DNA of 64,000 nt from Lycorma delicatula (Eukaryota; Arthropoda; Insecta; Hemiptera; Fulgoridae), in NCBI RefSeq assembly GCF_047948215.1, contig NC_134462.1, positions 117,858,437 through 117,922,436 on the forward strand, given 5' to 3'. Below, piece after piece: positions 57,605-64,000 of the stretch. Each line of letters starts with the position of its first letter. The first letter of the stretch is position 1. A model generated the notes under the pieces. The model searched no databases, was not told where the DNA came from, and was given only the letters and a program-made list of their open reading frames with translations. A program made the translations under genes and the position numbers.

Positions 57605-59696
57605 GTTTTAAATACTAATTTTTAAAAATAAAAATCCAACTCAATTTTAAATGTAATTGATATCTGAACTTTTTTAGAATAGGACTCCCATTGTCCCGAT
57701 TTAAGAATTTAACATTTCTTTTTTTGTATGTTTTATAACTTTTTACACTATCTGTTTTTCAAAATGAATTTATTAATGGCAGCTGTTAATCAAGGGGATT
57801 CGAATAAGATTCAAACGTTTCTACTAAAAGTATTGCTTAACGTAGTAGTTATACTCTAAATTCAGTATAATTTTGTTAATAATATTGTTTGTCAAAGTGG
57901 TTAACTGGGATCCAACAGTTATAATTAAGAAGTTTTTTTTTTTTGACAGTTAAACTTTAGTTCAAATGCTAGTTAATTTTTAATGTAAAAACATAGTTAA
58001 TCAAGGGGTAAAATCGATCCTAAATTATTTTACTGAAGTTTTAGATTTTTTCGCAATTCTATTCTAAATATTATATAAATAAGGCATTAATATTTAAAAA
58101 ACCTGTGATATATTTGAAATAAAAATCTGCTAAGGGCAAAGTCGACCGATTAATGAAACCGTTTTCTATATTTTTTTCATTATTATTTAAACTAAAATTT
58201 TTTAAAGTTATTATTTTAACTCGAAAAATAAAATCATTAAAAAAGCTATGAATTGGTTTTGATAATAGTTTCAGTTTTATTGCAAAGTAAATAATTCTTT
58301 GTAAGTCTTTATAATTTTTTATTCGATCCTGGAATATATTCATTGTAATCAAAATTCATAAAAATAATATTTATTAATTGTACTATCTAGTACGTACTCT
58401 TTTTGAAGCAAAGATTTTTCAGCTTTTTACTTCCCTGGTATAATAATACTAGCGCTACGCTGCAAGAAGAAAAAGTATGGTAATCAGTCAAAAATTGAAT
58501 TTTTTTTCATTTATCGGTGTTTCAAGACCCAGGGACCGCAAAAAAAAAAATAGGGGTAATGTTCGTGTTTCGGCATGTTTGAAGCTTAACTGACTGGGTA
58601 GACCGATTTTGATGAAATTTTCCACAGAGACTTGTGTGTATGGAGCAACTTGTCGGTAAAGTTTTGGGGCCAATAATTCAAAGGGATGGGGTAGATAGTT
58701 TCTTTGGAGCCACATTTTATCAAAACTTTGCAAATAAAACCCTTTTTTATATTAAACTCAATAAATGCTTGCTTGCTTATTCTACAGAGAGACTTGCTTG
58801 CTTATACAAAGAGACGTTTCTCCATAATTCCCCCTCTACAAAAAAAAAAACAAACACTTATCTTTTTATTAATCCCATATTTTGAACTGTTTTTTTTTTT
58901 ATACCTTCCTAGGCATAGTAGTTGTGCAAGTGACACAAAATAAATAGTTTGTGGGCAATACTGGTGGTGGAGGCGCTGATCAAAGTTTAAAAATATCGAT
59001 TTTGTGTATTTTTTAAAACTTTTTTTATTTTGTTGTATAATTATTTTTCCACTATATAAGAATAAAAAATAACCAATGCCAGAGAAGTATCAGAAATTTG
59101 TCGTCAGCTTTTTTAAAATGTTTACGAAATAATCTGAAGAATAAATAGGAATATTTAAAATCAAAATAATTGTATTAGCTGTTTTATTATATAAATAAAT
59201 ATATTTTCAACGTGATTATTTTAACTAATTATACTCAGTAATGAAAGCGGCTATAAAAATTAATATGTAGCAACTTGCAAATTTCGGAGGGAAATTTTTC
59301 GAAGCAAAGGAGATTTTTAACTGATGCCCAATATTCTATTCGAGTTGCTATAAAAATTATTTTACAACCGTTTTCAAAATGATTTTATATTTTATGGATT
59401 ATAATTATTAGGGCCTATAATCCTCATATACTTGTATTTACTTTTATCGATATTGAATTTAACCATTTTTTGTTTGTTTTTATATTAAGTTTTTCGTTTG
59501 TAATTCTGCACTTATTTTAGGTATTTCACGATTTCCCTTTATCATTCCATGCAAATTTAGTAACAATTTATTCATGACTTCAGCATTTTTGTCAATTAAC
59601 TTTAAGATTTTTTATTTTGTAGAAATAAAATTTTAGTAATGTAGTTGAACCTCTTTATTCTCCCAAATAAGTAGTTACTTTTTTCAAATTTTTACA
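56851..59696. other. AT-rich DNA with microsatellite and unclassified repeat-like segments
   Basis: A short GC-richer patch (56855-56940) lies beside copy F. An AT run continues into an atgt run at 57557-57606. The segment near 58600-58700 (accgattttgatgaaatttt followed by ccacagagacttgtgtgtat) has the look of a dispersed repeat, but I see no second copy in the window. The small frames at 57300-58943 have no recognised domain. Confidence 0.45.
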
Positions 59697-60405
59697 TCCT
59701 TATACGAAGCAAAGGAAGTATTGTGATCGCGAAAAATTTCAATTTTCAGCTTTCAATGGAAATAACCATTAAGACCATTCCTGAATCCATTTGACTAGTT
59801 TCGGCCTGACATCTATACGTACGTATGTATCTCGCTTAACTAATAAACGATTAGCCATACGATGATGAAATTTTGGATTTAGGACTGAACTTTTGAAATT
59901 TAGGAAATGTTGGGTTCTAGGATCTAGCTGAGCACCTCCCCTTTTGATTGCAATAGACAGAACCAAAAAACCAAAATCCAAGAAGATTTGGATTTTGGAC
60001 TTTTTCTTTACAGCAGCAATAAGCCCTCATTGAGAGCTTTTCAACGATACATCATAAGTACTACTTATTTTCATTGGTTCCAGAGTTATAGCCAAATAAA
60101 ATTTTAATTATGAAATATTTGGATCTTAGTGGAAGGCACATCGATTCTAATCAGACTTAATATCCTTTTTTAATTTTTGTTTTTTTAATTTAAATATATT
60201 TATTTATTAATAATTATTTATCTTCCATTGTAAAATGATTTTTACGATGAATAATGATAATTCATTAAAAAAAAAAACATGATAAATACCAGAATTTTTT
60301 AATGAAATAAAATTATCCGTACTTTTCATTAAAAAAAAAATGTGTATATGTAATTTAACAGTTGTACAAGGAAGTCGTGTGGTGTCCACATCAGATTTTT
60401 CATTT
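59697..60405 (+). repeat. Dispersed repeat Rep1, copy D (full length, reference orientation)
   Basis: Runs from acgaagcaaaggaagtattg through tcgcgaaaaatttc, gtacgtacgtatgtatctcg, cacctccccttttgattgca, ctcattgagagcttttcaac and ttattttcattggttccaga, then the decayed B-box region (60138-60172), the poly-T and AT-rich third, and atgtgtatatgtaatttaac to gtacaaggaagtcgtgtggt and ccacatcagattttt. About 710 bases; no coding capacity. Confidence 0.9.
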
Positions 60406-61423
60406 AGTTCAATAACTTGAACTATCTGAAAATTAATTAATAAGTTTAAGGAATGTTTGTAAACGGAGAAATAATGAGATTTTATGAAGACATTCAACCA
60501 ACCGGTAACTGTAGTAAGATAATTACTAATTTTATAGTTGAACGTAAACCTATATAAAAATTTACATAGGAGTTTTACCGGAAATATTTATTGAATTTAT
60601 AATTAATTCTTACAGTGGATTACTCTGATGTCTCTTGTAAATCACAGTACGATAAAATTTAACTATTAAGGAAATACATTAGTATATAATTGGATAAGAA
60701 TTAAAATTAAACATTATAAAACTTTCTTTAATTTGTATAATTTTCCTGTATTTTATAAAAATAAAAAAAAAAGGTTGTACGTATTTTCACAAATATTTCT
60801 TACGTACGTAGCCTTTACAACTTTATTTTAATTTTATTTTTTCGATTACGGTTAAGGTTAAAGATCCTGACAATTGTCGTGACTGAATAACATCGGCTGA
60901 TAGATGAATAGTCGGTAAAAAGGAAAACGTCCTTTTCACAGCCGCCTTAGAAAGATAGATACGTAGACATTGAAGACTTATGTTGAGTATTTCAAAAGCT
61001 CGTGACAGCTTCCTCAGGAACTGTCAGCGACTTTTCTCCCACTTTCACCTTGTATATCCGTGTTGTATTACCGTAAAAAGTTGTTGAGTTTCTTTGCTTA
61101 CTCACCCTGTTTGACGGTTCATAAGGTGTATGTTGATTTCTATTCAACGTTTTAATAATGTAACATTTAATCGATAAAATCTAAACATAAATGGAAAAAT
61201 GCGTGATTTAGTTGTTTACTCTTCTCAATAAATATATTTACAAAATTTATATAATTATAATTTTTTTTCCTTCGAGTAGAATTTATTATTTATTTCACGA
61301 TGAAAATTACCAATAAAAGTTATAAAAAAAACTCTGCATACAAGTAAAAACGTTTTAAACATTTTATCTATTTTTTATCCTCCTTACCTGGTTACTTCTT
61401 AAAATGAAATACACCAAATAAAA
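60406..61423. other. AT-rich DNA, nothing recognised
   Basis: Spacer between two oppositely oriented Rep1 copies (D and E). A less AT-rich patch at 60850-61140 has no coding motif. Confidence 0.45.
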
Positions 61424-62193
61424 CAAAAGTCTATTGTGGACATCACAAGACTTCCTTGAACGCATATTAAATTACATATAAATTTTTTTTTTTTTAAAGA
61501 AAGTACTTAGAATTTTACTTCATTAATAACATCTGATATTTTTTCATTTTTAAAAATATTTTTTTATTGCTATTATTTTTTTTCAAAAAGAAAAAAAAGA
61601 AACTACCAATAAATATTGTAATTAAATAATATTGTAATTATTGAATTATTATTAATCTTATTTTTTTTACAATAAGAGGTTAATAATTGTTAATAAATCA
61701 ATACATTTAAATTAAAAAAAAAAAAGTTAAACAAAATGAGTTGAAGTCTGATTCGAACCGATGAGCTTTAAAATATCCAATTATTTCATTAATTAAAATT
61801 TTATTTGGCTATTACTCTGGAATCAATAAAAATAATTACGACTTATATGGTTAAAAGCTCTCAATGAGGGTTGGCTACTCCAGTTAAGAAAAAGTCCAAA
61901 ATCCAATTTTTTATTAATTTTGGGCTTTTTTTGACATTTTTGGTTCCGTCGATTGCACTCAAAAGGGAAGGTGCGCAACAGTTGCAACAGTCCTAAATGC
62001 AAAATTTCAACATTCTAAGACTAATCATTTTTGAGTTATGCGAGATACATACATATGTACGTACAGACGACATGCCGAAACTAGTCAAAATAGAATCTGG
62101 GATTGTCAAAATGGATATTTCTGTGGAAATCTGAAAACCGAAATTTTTTTCGATCACAATACTTCCTTTACTTTGTACAAGGAAGTAAAAAAG
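61424..62193 (-). repeat. Dispersed repeat Rep1, copy E (full length)
   Basis: Inverted relative to copy D. In plus coordinates it starts aaaagtctattgtggacatc and includes the poly-T/AT third, gtctgattcgaaccgatgag (61747-61766, B-box in reverse), gctctcaatgagggttggct, gattgcactcaaaagggaag, the tacatacatatgtacgtaca block and a clear end with the hairpin tacttcctt / aaggaagta (62159-62186). Confidence 0.9.
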
Positions 62194-62348
62194 GTTTATT
62201 TGAAAAGGAAGGGCTGCGAATTATTAAATATTTTTAGATAGCAAAGGTATACGGCTTCATTTAGATCATGTATCTAAGAAATTGTAATTTTTTGCTAATT
62301 CTAATTTCCAAATCGTCTTGGATTTATACATTTTCTAACTTAATTTTA

Positions 62349-63085
62349 GTTACCGTTTGGTGATAGATATCAGGAGATGGTGTGATCGACCCCATGGCTC
62401 GCTTGATTACTGTTTGATTCAGTTCCTGGCGGGCCATGGGGGATTCAGATCCTATCTATTTAGATTTGTGTTGGACTACTCTAATTCTTGCCCGGTTTGT
62501 GACGAGGAGGAGACTCCTCATATGTTTTTCTCTTGCCCCAGATTTGAGAATGCGGGAGTGGAATTGTTGAGTAACATTTACAGAGAGACCATGTTCATGC
62601 CTGAGGAGATCCAGGCTGTGCTACTAGAATTGGAGAGTAACTGGAAGGCGATGTCTGGATTTACAAACAAGATCATGGAAGAAGAAAGGGCCTGGTAGGA
62701 GTCTCGCTAGAGAACGAGGCATCGGAGGGTGCGGGGGCGGACAGGTCCTCTGCTGAGCGCCTAGGGGGTACCTCGTGCATGTGGGGATCGCCTGGGTGCG
62801 ATGAGGCTGGGGGCACTCCGCCCGTAAACTCGATGGTGACCTCCGGTAAGTAGTGTGAAAGACTTGAGTGCATGATGTGTATCATGCGTCTTTGTTGATC
62901 TGTTGCAACTTTTAGTGTGCTTGTGGCGCACGCAAGATTGGGGAGCCAGGGGTGGAAGTTTAGTCAGTAGTGCGCAGGTACACATACGCAGTTAATAACA
63001 CCTTGCGGAACCTGTTAGCAAGCCCGACACTGCCTAGACGCCCGTAAATGGGGTACCTCCACTTCTTTAAAAAAAAACAAAATAA
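62349..63085 (+). mobile_element. R1-type LINE, 5'-truncated 3' end
   Basis: Frame 62357-62698 reads DIRRWCDRPHGSLDYCLIQF, LAGHGGFRSYLFRFVLDYSN, SCPVCDEEETPHMFFSCPRF, VLLELESNWKAMSGF and KIMEEERAW. This is the C-terminal zinc-binding tail (CPVC...H.FF.CPRF, all four ligands present) of an R1-type ORF2 that normally follows the reverse transcriptase. A GC-rich 3' UTR of about 350 bases ends with cgtaaatggggtacctccac and an A-rich tract (63068-63087). The flanking words aacttaatttta (62337-62348) and aacttgatttta (63086-63097) look like an 11/12 target duplication. Confidence 0.85.
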
Positions 63086-63097
63086 AACTTGATTTTA

Positions 63098-64000
63098 ATC
63101 TGTACCATTCTTCTTTTTTTCTGGACCGTAGATTCTCCTTTCAAATTTCAAGAAATTTTTTCGCGCCATTAAATTTTCTGTTTCAATTCCTTAAGAGTAC
63201 AGTCTTAATATATGTCTACAGTATTTTAATAACTAAATTTTTCGTTTATAGAAAGATCCTTTTTGGTGTAAATTGTTTTGGTTTGGAAATTTAATGTTTC
63301 TAATTTGAATTTCAAAAACTTTCTAAGATGCTTTGTCTGTCTTGGTTTTTACTGATTAATTCTACTAAATATTTTTACTGGGCTGTAACATTAATTTTTC
63401 CACGCTTGGATGTTGTTGATTTTCTGGAGTAATCTTTTTAATGATTTCTGTATTCGGGAAATAAATTTTGAAACCTGATTTTTATGTTGATTCTTTTAGA
63501 TCGTTAATTTGGGAATTGCATTTCTGATTTTTCGAGATGTGCTGGAAATCTGCGAAATCAAGGCAGATGATTTTTTAATTTTGGTTTCGATTTTAACGGT
63601 TTCGTTATTATTTTTCAGAAGAAAAAAGAATGATTTATTACGTTAATAAATATTAATATATTTATTTTAATTTTTTTTTGTATTTTAATTTTTGCTTGAG
63701 ATCTTTGTTTAATTAAGTTCAATTAATATACAACAAAAATCGAAGAGATAAATTTATTTATTTATTTTTTTTAACAGATCGTCCCAACTATATAGAATAG
63801 ATTATAGTACTTATTTTTGTAGATATCAGGATCTTAAAGTAATTAAAGATAACCTAAGAAGTTTCTGGAAATAAACCTTGGACTGGAAAAACAGTGTTAG
63901 AAGTGTTGTTTTAATTTTTATTTAGTTGATTTGTTTTTTAATTATAATTTAATTGTTTTTTATTTGTTATTTAACGGTAAATGTATACAAATATTTCCGA
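63098..64000. other. AT-rich DNA, nothing recognised
   Basis: T-rich on the plus strand, with no recognised coding, RNA or repeat feature up to the window edge. Confidence 0.5.

Overview
This is an A+T-rich (roughly 70% by eye) animal intergenic or intronic window, most likely from an insect with a repeat-rich genome. The evidence is the mix of transposon relics: non-LTR retrotransposons of Jockey, R1 and I type, several lineages of IS630/Tc1/mariner transposase, tRNA-derived SINEs, long-inverted-repeat elements and many AT, GT and CA microsatellites. I found no convincing host gene, no intact tRNA, rRNA or snRNA gene and no prokaryotic feature. Every long open frame with recognisable protein similarity belongs to a mobile element, and all of those are broken. 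Family names rest on motif recognition, not on a search.

Layout. 1-202: end of an abundant unclassified dispersed repeat (called Rep1 here; seven copies or pieces in the window). 3918-4914: element with about 200-base inverted ends. 5010-6670: Jockey-type LINE (endonuclease plus start of reverse transcriptase). 7612-8050: 5'-truncated LINE between perfect 12-base target-site duplications. 10930-11560: mariner relic. 12153-14015: Rep1 interrupted by an internally deleted R1-like LINE. 18560-20280: two degenerate LINE ends. 21262-21412: tRNA-derived SINE. 23640-26090 (minus): I-type LINE keeping ORF1 and RNase H but lacking most of endonuclease and reverse transcriptase. 26985-27060: possible SINE scrap. 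29446-31740: oppositely oriented R1 pieces and a Jockey 3' end. 32180-32942: mariner relic. 33690-34245: LINE C-terminus, possibly of the restriction-like-endonuclease type. 34504-34867: GC-richer TATA-bearing block, perhaps a solo LTR. 35059-35790: Rep1. 36150-37370: Jockey 3' half with poly(A). 38520-42215: two mariner-like elements with very long inverted ends. 42278-45003: a large, nearly identical inverted repeat. 46790-47900: degenerate LINE pieces. 50831-51197: palindromic element beside a SINE (51217-51525). 52070-53390: nearly full-length mariner-like element. 55511-55803: second SINE copy. 56590-62193: three more Rep1 copies. 62349-63085: R1-like 3' end.

Nothing here works together as a pathway. 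The window reads as layered transposition, with nested insertions, internal deletions and a few structures (the two large inverted repeats, Rep1 with its T-arm-like hairpin, and the TATA-bearing block) that standard classes do not fully explain.
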